DNA of 64,000 bases from Perilla frutescens (lineage: Eukaryota; Streptophyta; Magnoliopsida; Lamiales; Lamiaceae), in contig BRKX01000002.1 of the NCBI GenBank assembly GCA_026008535.1, positions 72,499,380 to 72,563,379 of the forward strand, read 5' to 3'. This document shows, piece after piece, positions 47,291-59,085 of this stretch. A program made the translations under genes and the position numbers. Within the stretch, counting starts at the first letter, position 1. Every line of letters starts with the position of its first letter. The notes below the pieces were generated by a model. The model made no database searches, was not told where the DNA came from, and saw only the letters and a list, made by a program, of their open reading frames with translations.

Positions 47291-48447
47291 TTACTAAGCT
47301 CGAAATAAGGTTTACGATATGATGACTCTTATTTATATTGTGAAATAATACTACATGCCATTCCATTATTTTTGAATGTGGACAACACATATAAGGACAA
47401 ATAGTAAACTAGAGGTAATGGGACCATGCACTTTTTAAGATTCCATACTTTTTGTCACATAAAAAAAACAAAATATATCAGTTATGATTGGAAATGACAA
47501 TTCAATGTAGATTCCCATTCAATGTATAAAGTACATATGAATACCGTTCGGTATCCCAAATCATGCTTGGATACCGGCCGGCGGTATCCGGACGGTATAC
47601 GGGTGGTATTGTGCTTCCTCAGCGGTATTGTGTTAAACATTTTGATAAAACTAGTTTTTTTTATAAATTAATAGTATAGATGAATTGATTAATGGCACCA
47701 TGCACTTTTTCGAATTTCACTCTTTATGTCACATAAAAAAAACTATATGAATTGTGATTGGACATGACATTTCAATGTGTACGTTGTTCTCAATAGTGAA
47801 ATCAATTTTAAGAAAACTTAAAATATTAAATTAAATATGAAAAATGGAGAGAAAAAAATACACATGGTTGATAATTTTGAATAAAAAATTAAGCAACACT
47901 TCTCCTTAAAAATATAATTGGCATTAATACAAATAGAGGTGTGCAAAGCTGAACCAAAAAAAATCAAACTGGATCGAGTTATTTGCTTTGATTGCGTTGG
48001 TGATTTTATCTTTCATTTTGGTTTGATTTTGAATATTAGAACCAAAATATAGTATGGTTCATTTTCGATTTTAATAAAAAAATATTTCGATTAAAACCGA
48101 ACTAACCAATGTACATAAATTTTGAATAAAGAAAGGATCGAAACATCCATACTTTCAAATTGATGACTAACAAATAACATCTTTCATGAATATATATCTC
48201 AAATTAAACTAATGCATGCATTATCCAAAAACCATATATACTTTATTAATAAGTCACATCTTTCATATGTACATAAGTATATTATATTGTTCAAAGTCGT
48301 TAGGGAAAAAAAAACCACAACTTTCACTGTTTCTTCATATACCCCCACCCACCAATTAAAATGTAGTCTTTTTATGTTTTTAAACTAAAATGATGATAAA
48401 TGATATAAATAAATTGCATGGTCTCAATAAATTGCAACCCTTAAAAG

Positions 48448-48765
48448 TAGGGGTGGGTCGGTACGGTATACCGAAAATTTTACGCCGTACCGTATATTGT
48501 ACTGAAATTTCGATATCGAAAAAATTCATACCGTTCTTGTACCGAAACTTTCGATATACCGAAGTTTCGGAATACCGAACTTCGGTATACTGAAGTTTCG
48601 GTATACGCCGTAACAGATATTGATATCGTACCGATATTTTCGGTATACCGTACCGTACCGATATTATATGGTATACCGAACATACCGAACTTTCATGGTA
48701 TATCGAAAATACTGAAATTTTAGGGTATACCGAAAATACCGAATTTTACATGTCGTACCGATCCG
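48448..48765. mobile_element. CGGTATACCG-rich hAT-like terminal block, copy 2
   Basis: Starts AAAAGTAGGGGTGGGTCGGT and holds many palindromic TATACCGAA, CGGTATACCG and GTACGGTAC motifs, like the block at 42478-42785 and in the same orientation. A less clear block of the same general kind (AGGTGTGCAAA, ACCGAAC) lies at 47935-48110. Confidence 0.5.
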
Positions 48766-48908
48766 AATTCTACAAATAACAACATAAAAATTCATGTCTC
48801 AATAATTAAAATACCAACGCCAAACAAGTTTGATAGTCCATTTCTTAACAACCAAAATTCAAATATAATATTATTAAATGAAATAACATAGCAACTTGAT
48901 GTTGAGTA

Positions 48909-49650
48909 GATCTCAGTAATTTTTAGATATACTTAATATTTGTATATTATAGTATAGAAGAATCAAGTATAGTCTTGATGATGAGAGTTATTCACTTTAG
49001 ATGAAACTTATATAATGAGATTTTTTATATAAACAATTCTTGATTATGATTTATTAAAATAAATATTCACTAATTTTTATTAAATTTATTTATTAAAGAT
49101 TTAATTATTAGTTTTACATGATGATTAATTTTTTAGATATAGATATAAATATAATTTTATATAGTTTAAAAAATTTTATGCAATATAGTGAAAAACTAAT
49201 TAATGGACAAATAAAGTTTTGTTTCATCATTCATATACATAGATCTCGGTAATTTTCAGATATACTTAATATTTGTATATTATAGTATAGAAGAATCAAA
49301 TATAGTCTTGATGATGAGAGTTATTCACTTTAGATGAAACTTATATAATGAGATTTTTTATATAAGCAATTCTTGATTATGATTTATTAAATTAAATATT
49401 CATTAATCTGTATTGAATTTATTTACTAAAGATTTAATTATTAATATTACATGATGATTAATTTTTTAGATATAGATATAAATATAATTTTATATAGTTT
49501 ATAATTTTTTATACAATAAAGTGAATAATTAATTAATGGACAAATAAAGTTTTATTTCATCATTCATATACATAGATCTCGGTAATTTTTAGATATACTT
49601 AATATTTATATATTATAGTATAAAAGAATCAAATATAATCAAGATTAACA
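48909..49650. repeat. 333-bp tandem repeat, 2.2 copies
   Basis: Units start at 48909, 49242 and 49575, so the period is exactly 333 bases twice. Each begins GATCTCRGTAATTTT and contains GTCTTGATGATGAGAGTTAT. The third unit breaks off near 49650. Very AT-rich, non-coding, about 95 percent alike by eye. Confidence 0.93.
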
Positions 49651-49762
49651 TTTAAACTTTCAACGAAAAGTGTCATTTATCTAAACTTAGCTTAATTTTA
49701 GATTAGTAAGTTTTGATTCAACTTTTCAATGGAACATCTTATATTATTGCATTGCATTTCAA

Positions 49763-49801
<39 letters not shown>

Positions 49802-50715
49802 ATTAAATACTTGAGTTTTTGTATTTTCACCATCATCATAAACATATATAGATTATTTATGATTCATATATACGTACATTAGTCATGTTCAAAAGTCATT
49901 ATATCAATATTAAAGTTTTTTTTGTATGATAAAATTGTTAAATGTTATATTATTGCATTGTGTATTATTCTTTCTCATTTTGAATCTTTGATATATTTGA
50001 TTAAATATTTGAGTTATAATTATGAATCCAAATTTTAAATAAATGTTACAATATTGTAGAATCAATTGAATTCAAATATAATTATATGATTAACTATTTC
50101 TTATTTTATTTTATTTTTCTTATTAATTATTTTATTCATAATTATAATCCACATTACTTAAGTAGTTCATTCATATTAGTTTATTATGTACTTTTGTCAT
50201 GATTTTTAGCACAATAAAATACACTTGTGTAAGAGATCACTTTTTGAGGGTATTTAGAAACTTTACACTAAAATTAGGTAATTCTTGGATGTGGGTAAGG
50301 AGGTGGGTAAAAGGGATTTTTAGTTAAGGAATATGGGTACTTTCATATATTTTCACTTAGTGATATACTTAATATATATTGTGAACATACTTTTTTGTTT
50401 AAAGTCAGCTGGTTATAATTAATATATATTGTGTACATCAGTAAGTAAATAAAAAAATTATAAGAGCATATATAAAAATTATAAAACACGTTTTATAATA
50501 TTAATTAATTTTAAAAAAATGGTGAGTAGTTTTGGGCAGAAGATTGAAGTAAAAATGAAGTCGGAAGTCGGAATGCAATATATGATTGAGTTCGGGATGT
50601 AACAATTTTAAGTATATCAGTAATTAAAAAAAAATACTAATCAATACATAAAATCATATAAAAAAATCGAACAGTTAAACACTTAAACATATTATTTAAA
50701 ATAATATACAATTTA
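49651..50715. other. AT-rich spacer
   Basis: AT-rich spacer with a TA microsatellite (about 49766-49797). No gene is seen. The right end merges with the 3' flank of NRP pseudogene 10. Confidence 0.4.
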
Positions 50716-50806
50716 CAAATATGTGCAATATTTGTGCTGTATTGGAGCAAAATTGTGCGAGATCAGAGCACCAAATGGAAAATACATAGACAACAAAATT
50801 CAAGAG

Positions 50807-53524
50807 TTACTTTATCCATTGCGTGCCATATTCTTCATCAGTGTCGTCTTCACATTCCACTTGATCCTATTTAACACTTCAACACAGTTAGATTTAAATT
50901 ATGTGACAAAATCACACCAAAAAACTGAATTCAACCACACATATAGGCATATATATAGTAGCAAAATAAAATGCTTTAGTCTTTACATTGTGAAGGCTAT
51001 CAATCAGATTCGACCAGCCATATCTCGTCCTTGATTACCTCCGCCACCTGCAGTTTTGATGAAAAGCATGATGTTACTTACTAACATAATGTAGATAATA
51101 TTGAAATCACTAAATCAGACTTGTTAATTAAATAGGGGTGACCATAAATTTTTTTCCTTGTCATTTTGCTATGTGAAAAACAGCAATAGAAGTGTAATAA
51201 TAATCGATATTTTGCTTACCAAATCATGTTCCACCTCCCATATATCTTTCTTAGGAGTGATGAACCAACTAAAGAAGATGCTATAATGAAAGAGTCTTCT
51301 ACTGAGAAGTATAAATCCACCCTTCCAATTTATGGCTGTACCCATGGACTTCAGAGTTCCTCCATTGGAGTACTTGATGGTCTTCGTCAGTTTCTCATTC
51401 TCGAAAAATGGGTTGGCATTGAAGCTCTGGTAGCATGCAAAGAAAGTGAATCCAACATTACAATTAAGTTGTATGGGGGGGGGGAGGTAGTGAAAACCAG
51501 TTGTTTATTAGAGGATAAACAATTGTTTGTCCAAATTAAAAATGAGGTGGAAGACTCACAAATGTGATGCAATAACCCTTTTCTGGATCTCCCAAGACCT
51601 CCACATTGAGAGAATCCAAATAATGGAAAATCTAGATCAAGAAAATGAAGAAAAAGATGAAAAGTTAAAGAAATACTTTACTTTTAACTTGAGATTCTGA
51701 ACTCGAACAAAGTTTATGATCTGTCAAACCTCTTTATCTTCATCCATCATTAGAGTTTGAAGCATAGGATGATTCATGAACTGCAAAAGAAAGTACATAT
51801 CAATACCATCAATGAGCTTGGGATAAATGTAGAAGCAATTCTAATTGTAATGCAACATCCGTAACAGTTTTATCGATCTACTCACTCTAGTCAACCAAAA
51901 CTCCGGGATTTCCCTGATGATCTCATTCCTTCTTCTATACAGCAGCTTTCGCTGATGCATATAATTCTTCTTGATTGCCAAAACAGTCTCATTTGCTTCT
52001 TTGTTCATAACCTGCATAATGCCAGTCAATTGAATCTTCAGCAAATTAAGTTCTTCATCCTATTCTTGTTTTATTAAAATGCTATCATATAGCATCTAAT
52101 CAGATCAGTTTGTTTTTTGCAAGATCATTAGGCAATCAAATAATTACTCCTAACTGATTATTCTGTAATGAGTAACATCAAATATATAGCAAGAAAGAAA
52201 ATTAAACTCCAACATCAAAATGACAAATACTAATTAGCCAAGTAATTAAGTGATAATATCAGCAAAATACATAAAAGATCCAAGTACAATATCACGTTGT
52301 CCGCTATACAACAAACTGTGCATTTACTGATCAACAATGCATTTCAACATGTAAAACAATTCATATTGCATGCATCTAATTGCCACAACAGACAAATAGC
52401 TCATCATGTTCACGATTCCTTAATAGGCATCACGTACAACATGAAGTTCTGTTTAATTTTCTTATGTGAACACCATGCATCCTTAAATCCCACATCAATG
52501 TCTAAGAAGGTAAATTAAGCATTAATGTAGTCATGATAAATCATTATTATTGTTAATTTGTTATGCGCCCTGAGGTAACATTGGTCCACATGGAACCCGA
52601 ATATTCTCTCGAGAGACCTCGATCTTTTGGTATATTATATATCATGACTATATCACATATAAAAAATAATGATAAGTAACTAATTTATCCAAAACTACAT
52701 GAAATCAAATCAGATAAACTCGATAACCGCAAGGACATAGGTAGCTAACACACGCACACGCGCGTGTCTATTCCTTCACAGGTAGACCAAAAATAAGGTA
52801 CATGATGTACATTTTTCTCAATGTTTACTTTATCCATGTCGCCACATTATCATGGGTAAAGATTATAATGTAACTTGCCTTAAGAGTTTTTGTTAGACAA
52901 TAAATAACCAAATTAAAAAGATTGTTACAGAATGAAGAGTCTGCAATTTATACTCTCCCGTATATCACCACTCTGCAATACCTAGGTGGCTAGGCAAAAA
53001 GTGGGTGAAAACGAATGAAATATTCAAATTTGGACTTATAAATCACAGCCTGGCCGTGCTTATATATAATCCAGTTTAAAAAATCAAAACCTAAATGTGT
53101 TTTTATTTTTAATAAAAGTTGAACACACAAATTAAGAACCAATTAAATAGAAGAAGGAATTGAAAATTACTGAAGATCGAATCATAATTTTCTAAAATTC
53201 ACTTAACCCTAGCAGGATCTGCTCGAAAGAAAACCATGTTACATTCAATCATGCAAAAAAACACACAGATTCAGTTTAAAAACAATAGAAACACACAAAT
53301 TAAAAAAAAAAAAATATCAAATGTACCATCCCAAAATAATTAATCAACTCCATAACAAGTAACGATAAATAAGGAAACAAAAAAATCAAGTTAAAGAGCA
53401 AAAGGGCAGAAACAAAATTAAGGATAATTAATTAATTAACCTTTTGGATCTGTTGCTGTATTCGGTGAAGCTGGTCAATGGCATCATCCTCCACTGCAGA
53501 AGTCCCTGGTTTCTTCGCCTCCAT
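50807..53524 (-). pseudogene. NRP pseudogene 10
   Basis: Recognisable exons: 1 (53524-53441, MEAKKPGTSAVEDDAIDQLH, 28 aa), 2 (52011-51886, VMNKEANETVLAIKKNYMHQ, IPEFWLTR; one extra residue), 3 (51780-51730), 4 (51631-51560, IFHYLDSLNVEVLGDPEKGY), 5 (51426 to about 51313, NANPFFENEKLTKTIKY), 7 (about 51280-51220, FSWFITPKKDIWEVEHDL), 8 (51047 to about 50985) and last (50866-50807). Lesions: exon 5 has no GT donor; exon 6 is deleted; the exon 7 acceptor is altered; exon 8 has an extra base after VAEVIKDEIW, leading to a stop. The wording of exons 3 and 4 is closest to NRP-a. Confidence 0.85.
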
Positions 53525-53580
53525 TCTGTGAAGCCCAACAGCTCAGCACCACTTCCCAAACCCTAAAATGTAAAGTCAGT

Positions 53581-53602
53581 GTGTGTGTGTGTGTGTGTGT
53601 GA
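53581..53602. repeat. (GT)n microsatellite
   Basis: Eleven GT units in the 5' leader region of NRP pseudogene 10. Confidence 0.9.
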
Positions 53603-53916
53603 GGCATTAAATAGCTGCGTGTGCATGTGTGTTTATTGCAGGTGTTGGAGTTTGAGAGTTTGCAGTGGCAGGTGTGCCTGGACAGTGTGTCAGCATTTCA
53701 TGTCCCAGGTCTGTCGGTGGTGGAGCGGAATCAAATAAATTTTTGTGAATTTCAGCGGTGGCGCCTCCTGGCATTGGTGGTGCAATCTTGAATATTGAAA
53801 ATCTTTGTAAGAATATTAATCCCGACCAATCTAGGACTAAGACACATCAAGACTGCTGTTTTCTGTTCTGACCTCTTTTTGGCTTTCTTTAACCTAGGAT
53901 TTTCCAAAAGCATTGT

Positions 53917-53919
53917 CCC

Positions 53920-53957
<38 letters not shown>

Positions 53958-53958
53958 G
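53917..53958. repeat. (CT)n(CA)n compound microsatellite
   Basis: A CT run directly followed by a CA run, adjacent to the distal NRP promoter block of pseudogene 10 (AACCTAGGATTTTCC at about 53891). Confidence 0.9.
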
Positions 53959-54084
53959 CACCGAAACACACTCTCTTAGTCAAAAGTGGAAACTTTTTTG
54001 ATAGATTCTTCCATGGGCCGGGCCAAAATTGGAGTTGTAGTATCTCATGTGCACAGACAGATAAAACAATACTATATTTAGGAA

Positions 54085-54272
54085 AATGATCACTTATAAT
54101 ATATATATTTTTTTCCATGAGGGTCGGCCAGGCGAGTCAACCGTGTACCCTATGAAGTTATCCAGAAATTATGTCGGCCATATGTCTTGATAGCCATACA
54201 GCACTAACCAAACTAGGGCTAGCGTGGCATATTTAGCCAACCGACCCTTTTACGATCACTTATAATATTACA
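54085..54272. repeat. Short insertion between 15-bp direct repeats
   Basis: GATCACTTATAATAT occurs at about 54087-54101 and again at about 54256-54270. Between them is a non-AT-rich segment that starts AGGGTCGGCC and ends CCGACCCTT, i.e. with short inverted ends. It may be a small transposon plus target-site DNA. The class is not recognised. Confidence 0.45.
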
Positions 54273-54274
54273 TC

Positions 54275-55190
54275 CCTATTGTGATTACCTAGGTTATTGA
54301 ATTAAATAATCAAAGATTCCAATATTAATCGAAGATTCCGTAAGGATGCTAGATTTTTATTTTTATTATTCTCGAGGAAATTAAGGATGCTATCAGTATC
54401 AATTATTAATATAATTACTTGAATATAATAGGGGATTTAATGAGTGATTTTCCATTCAAGTAGCCAGCTTGATAAGAATCCAAGTTGTTCGAGAATCAAC
54501 TCATGGTTCGATGAACACTTTAAATAAATTTACACTAACTTTTTGTGCTCGATTAAATTTAAGACAGTTAAAAAGTATAGATTTATCGAAATTACTTGAG
54601 CTTTGTCCATGCTCAACTTGATTGAATATTGTTCCTGTCCGACTTGATGGATAATCAAACTAGTTAGAACACAATTTAAAGTTCAGAATATATAAACAAG
54701 CTAGCTTGAAAAATTAGGTCTATATATTCAGATTATTTACTGTCTATATATGGCGGTGGTAATGTATAGGTATGGAAATAAACCATGTCGGATCTAACTT
54801 TAGTTTGGAAGACCTAAATCCAACTTAATAAATGCAAATAAATGTCTAACAAACTTATCGTTTATCAAAGTCTTTTATGTACGTAGGCTCAAGACTTGCC
54901 ATTTAACCAAAAAAAAAAAAAAAAATAGGGCATGCCGTAAGACATAAGCCCGAGTAGCCTAATCTATTTACATCCCTAGTAGTGGAGGCTTGGTTCAGAC
55001 AGGTTAGAGTTAGATAAAAGGCATGCATGACAGCACAATTAAGCTCAAATTTTAATACTAGCCTGCAATGAAAACTAGCACGCATATAATATATATAAAG
55101 AGCCTCAAACAAAATGTTAGGTACCATACCTCAAAAAAACAAAGTACATAAGGTACCACATTTAGTCAAAAATTCGAATGGGGGCAGGAA
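54275..55190. other. Spacer between NRP units
   Basis: AT-rich sequence without coding potential. Near 55135-55165 the 3' flank of NRP-b begins (GGTACCACATTTAGTC), matching about 17025-17040 beside NRP fragment 1. Confidence 0.4.
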
Positions 55191-55246
55191 TAATTTATGC
55201 ATATACATGTTACACAAAAAACATATATGATGATGGAAGAGCAGTA

Positions 55247-58200
55247 TCAGAGGTTTCCACCGCCATCTTCATCTTCATCTTTCTCTACATCCTATTGATG
55301 AGTGCAACGGAGAATCAGATCAGATAGCCAGCAAAAAAAAAAAAAAAAAGTTATGCAGTATGAGGTTTAAGTAACAAAACTGCACACGATTGATGAAAGC
55401 TGAAGAACACGTGATATATTGTTGCACGAAACTTGCACATTCACAGCACAAACATGCATCAATTCAATTTGATAAGATGAATCTGGAAGTTTCATGCAGG
55501 AATAACTTTAAAAAGGGTGATAGAGGATTTCATACATCATACATCATCATCCTCATCCTCATCCTCAGCATTATCCTCATCCTCATTGTCACCATTAAGC
55601 TGCGGTCATGAACACTCAACTAAGAGAAATACAAAGCAGACTAAGCAGTACATACAGTAGTTTAATTAATAGATGGGATCATGGGAGAAGAAAATTATAT
55701 TACAATGCTAAGGAGACCATGGATTGGATTCGGCCAGATTTCCTCCTTTATTATCTCCGCAACCTGCAGTTTTGAAGTTGAGGAAAAAGCATGAGGTTGA
55801 AATCCGGCTTGCTAGATAGGGTGCTATGCAAAAACAACATTTAATGTGTAAAATTTGTTTACCAAATCCTTTTCCACCTCCATTTCATCTTCCTCCGGAG
55901 AACTAAACCAACTGAAGAAGCTGCATATATATATGAAAGAGTACTCGAGTGAGAATTATATATCCTTAATTATATTATTGAGAACATCATGATTTTAAGC
56001 ACAGTCAAGACAATGAGAAAAGGAAGACCTGTCAAATGGTAATGGCCGTCTGTTCGTGTCATTACCAGCATCAGAAGGTCCCTGGACATGTGGATGTCAA
56101 TAGTTAATAAGGAATATGGAAATCAAAGGGGCGGAAACAGAAAGGTGCTTGCATTAATGACAAAGGAATATATAATATGTACACGAATATGTGAAACTGT
56201 TACCCTGCCAGCCTTCCAATCGATTGTTGTACCAATCGACCTCAGAATTCCATCACCCAAGAAGCTGATGGTCTTCGTCAGGATTCTGTTATGGAAGATA
56301 GGGTTGGTCCTGAAATTCTGGTAGTTTGCAGAGAAAACGAATCCATTACAACTCGCTATAGGAATGACTAATACAACTAAGGTAGTAAACAGAAAAAACC
56401 ACTTCCTCTAATTTGCAAAGTGAGAAAAGAATTGCTTGTCCAAAAAAGAGGCGGAAGACTCACAAATGCGATGTAGTAACCCCTTCTGGGATCTGTAAAG
56501 TCCTCCACGTTCATGGACTCCAAATAGCAGAAGATCTAGACCAAGCAAACAAGAAAGAAATGAAAAATAAAACAAAAGATTAGGAAAATAAATTTGTGAG
56601 GTTTTTTATTTTATTTCAGTATCTCAGACTGGAAGATCACTTTCTCACACAATCACATTATACACAATCAATTCAAATAAAAGGGCCTGAATTCCTAGCA
56701 AACCTCTCGATCTTCCTCCTTTAGCAAATTTTGGAGTGTAGGATTATGCATGAACTGCCAAAGAAACGCATATATCAATAGGGAGATTACCATTGATCAG
56801 CATAGATGAATGTAGAAATAATTCCAATTAATTAATGCAAAACCAAAAAAAGATTTGTCTACTCACAGCGGTGAACCAAAAGCAAGGGATTTTGCTAATG
56901 ATCATGTTCCTTTTTTTGTACATTTCAGTCCTCTTCTCCATGAATTTATGTACAATTGCAGAAATCTCTTTTTGTGATTCCTCATTCACCTGCATAATGG
57001 CAGTCAATTGAATCTTTAGCAAAGTACTTGATCTTATTATTGTTTTATTAAAAAGGATATTAGCATCAATCATCAGTTTGTTCATTTGATCCAGAAGTAA
57101 GACAACAAATTTACAAGATCATTTTGCAATCAAATAACTCCTAGTTGGTTATTCTGGAATGAGTAACATTTAATATATAGCTAAAAAAGAAAATTAAACT
57201 CCAACATCAAAATAACGAATAAAAATTAGCCACGTAAATGATGATATATCAGGAAAATACATAAGATCCCAAGTACCAGATCACGACAAACTGTGAGCAT
57301 TTACTCAATAATGTATTTCAACAAGCAATCCAATTTATATTGCTCGAATCTTGCCATAACATACAAAGAGCTCATCCAGTGAGTAATTCCTGAAATACTT
57401 CCAGGGATCACAGCATGAATTCTGTTTACTTTTATGAACACCATGCACCGGTAAGCCACATAATATCTAAGACGTTAAAAAAGAAACAGAAAATTATCAT
57501 GGCAATATCGACAATCTGGTCCCACCATAATGTATTCATGAAATCCCCTGAGGTAACACTGTTCCACGTGGAAACCAAATATCCTTTTTGAGAGACCTCT
57601 TTTGGTGTATTATCATGACAATTATCATATGTAGAAAATAACGGTAACTAACAAAACCACGTGAAATCAAATCCGATCACCTCACTAACTGCAAGGGCAC
57701 GGGGAGCTAGCATGTGTACACGTGGCTATGCCTTCACAGATCGACCAAAAAAATATTTAGATTTTGATCGTATTATCCTTGATATCATTTTTCAAGCTAC
57801 ATGCTGTACATTTTCAGAATGTTTTATCTAGGTTGCTACATTATATATGGAAATAAAATAGTAATGTAGCTTATCTTAGAGTTCATAAAAATCAAATTAA
57901 AAGGCATACCTCTCTGAAATAATCAAACTTGTACTCAATGACACGACTGATTAATGTAGTATAGGAAAGGGCAGCAAATATAATTCAGATAAAAACAATC
58001 GAAACCTAAAAGTTTTCTTTTTTTTTTTCAAAGTTGAACCAAAAAATTGGGAAACAAATAAAAGAAAGAGTTGAGAAAACTGAAGAACCATTATTTTCTA
58101 AAAACCTCCAAACCTTACAAAAGCCTGCTAAAAAAGAAACCACACAGCTCAAAAATCAACTAAAACACACAGATTCCTCATTTGGCATCAATGAAAAGTA

Positions 58201-58601
58201 AAATTCAGTCAACAAATATTAGCACATCAAAGTAGCAGCAGAGAAAAATTACAAGCACAGATTAAACCATTAATTTGTTTAGCAAGCAAACAATTTTTTT
58301 TACTATCATTAGCTTTAAAAAAGAGTAGAAACACACAACAAAATCAAATGTACCATCCCTGCAAAGAGAACCAAAATCATCCACATCGATCCACAACAAG
58401 AAATCAAAGCAAACAACTTAAACATGAAATTCAAAAATCAAAGAAAAGAACAACCTTCTGGAGCTCCTCTTGGATTTGTCTGAGCTTTTGAATTGGGTCG
58501 AGCACTTCAACATGCTCAATGCGAGCACGAGCCTCCTCCTCCATAGCAGCAGCGGCGGCGGCGGCGGCAGCAGCAGCTTTCTTTCGCCTGAGAGACACCA
58601 T
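55247..58601 (-). CDS. NRP: NAP1-related protein NRP-b (SET/NRP histone chaperone)
   Basis: Ten exons on the minus strand: 58601-58455, 56989-56867, 56754-56704, 56535-56464, 56317-56204, 56081-56029, 55920-55863, 55763-55704, 55599-55543, 55291-55247. All junctions are GT-AG and in phase; the product is 259 residues, the usual NRP length. Landmarks: MVSLRRKK then an eleven-alanine run and IQKLRQIQEELQK (1-49), dimerisation helix from VNEESQKEISAIVHKFMEKR to IPCFWFTA (50-90), FMHNPTLQNLLKEEDRE (91-107), KGYY-like RRGYYIAF and NPIFHNRILTKTISFL in the core (108-169), FFSWFSSPEEDEMEVEKDL (188-206), VAEIIKEEIWPNPIHGLLSI (207-226), acidic tail (227-259). It differs from NRP-a at many core positions, so the two surviving copies are old paralogues. 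Histone-chaperone function is inferred from the family. Confidence 0.92.
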
Positions 58602-58834
58602 TTTTGTTAATCTGCAGAGGTAGCTCACGTCTGAAAGGCTGAAACCCTAGAAGAAGAGATGAACAGGCGTTTTAAGGCTATAGCAGTGTGTGTGTGTGAA
58701 AGGAGAGTATCTTCTGGGGGTGGCAGGTGTTGGAGTTTGAGAGTTTGCAGTGGCGGGTGCTTACCTGGACAGAGTGTCAGCACTCTCAGCCAATGTACGA
58801 TGATCTGTCTCTGGTGGGACCGGCGCAGACACCG

Positions 58835-59085
58835 TGGCGGGGCGGAATCAAATAATTTTTTGTGAATTTGAGCGGTGGCGGCTGCTGACATTGGAGGAAT
58901 ATTCTTGAATCTTTGATTAAAAAAAAAGGATTGAGACATAGCCCCAACCAATGTAGGAATAATAAGACACTGCATTGTATTTATGTCCGAGTGCGAGTCC
59001 AGCCGAGTCGAGAAAGAAATCTGACTGCTGTTTCTGTACTTTGCCTTTCTTTTATATGCAGCCAACCTAGGATTTTCCGAACCCC
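58835..59085 (-). promoter_or_regulatory. Conserved NRP 5' flank module upstream of NRP-b
   Basis: Both shared blocks are present: GGGGCGGAATCAAATAAT near 58839 with GAGCGGTGGCGG at about 58870, and GCCAACCTAGGATTTTCCGA near 59061. A run of about 18 C residues (59081-59098) has expanded exactly at the place where other copies continue with AAGCAATGTCCC. Confidence 0.6.

Larger units (their letters stand above)
42985..47640 (+). mobile_element. Decayed MULE (Mutator-like element) with CGGTAT repeat arrays
   Basis: A transposase remnant (43917-45755) is flanked on both sides by arrays of near-palindromic repeats of the form ATACCGGCCGGTATT: about ten copies at 43000-43330 on the left, scattered ones at 43500-43800, and copies at 45780-47620 on the right. 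The two arrays look like subterminal repeats of one element. Exact termini and a 9-bp duplication could not be found, so limits are approximate. Confidence 0.65.

Noticed and set aside
42985..47640. CRISPR-like array from regularly recurring palindromes
   Set aside because: Spacing is irregular, there are no unique equal-length spacers or cas genes, and this is plant DNA; the motif is a transposon subterminal repeat.
16785..58601. Assignment to canonical NAP1 rather than NRP/SET
   Set aside because: Length (about 240-260 aa), IQKLRQIQEEL start, IPxFWL after the helix and the FFSWFSSP and WPNPI blocks match the SET/NRP branch; NAP1 proteins are longer, with a different N-terminus.
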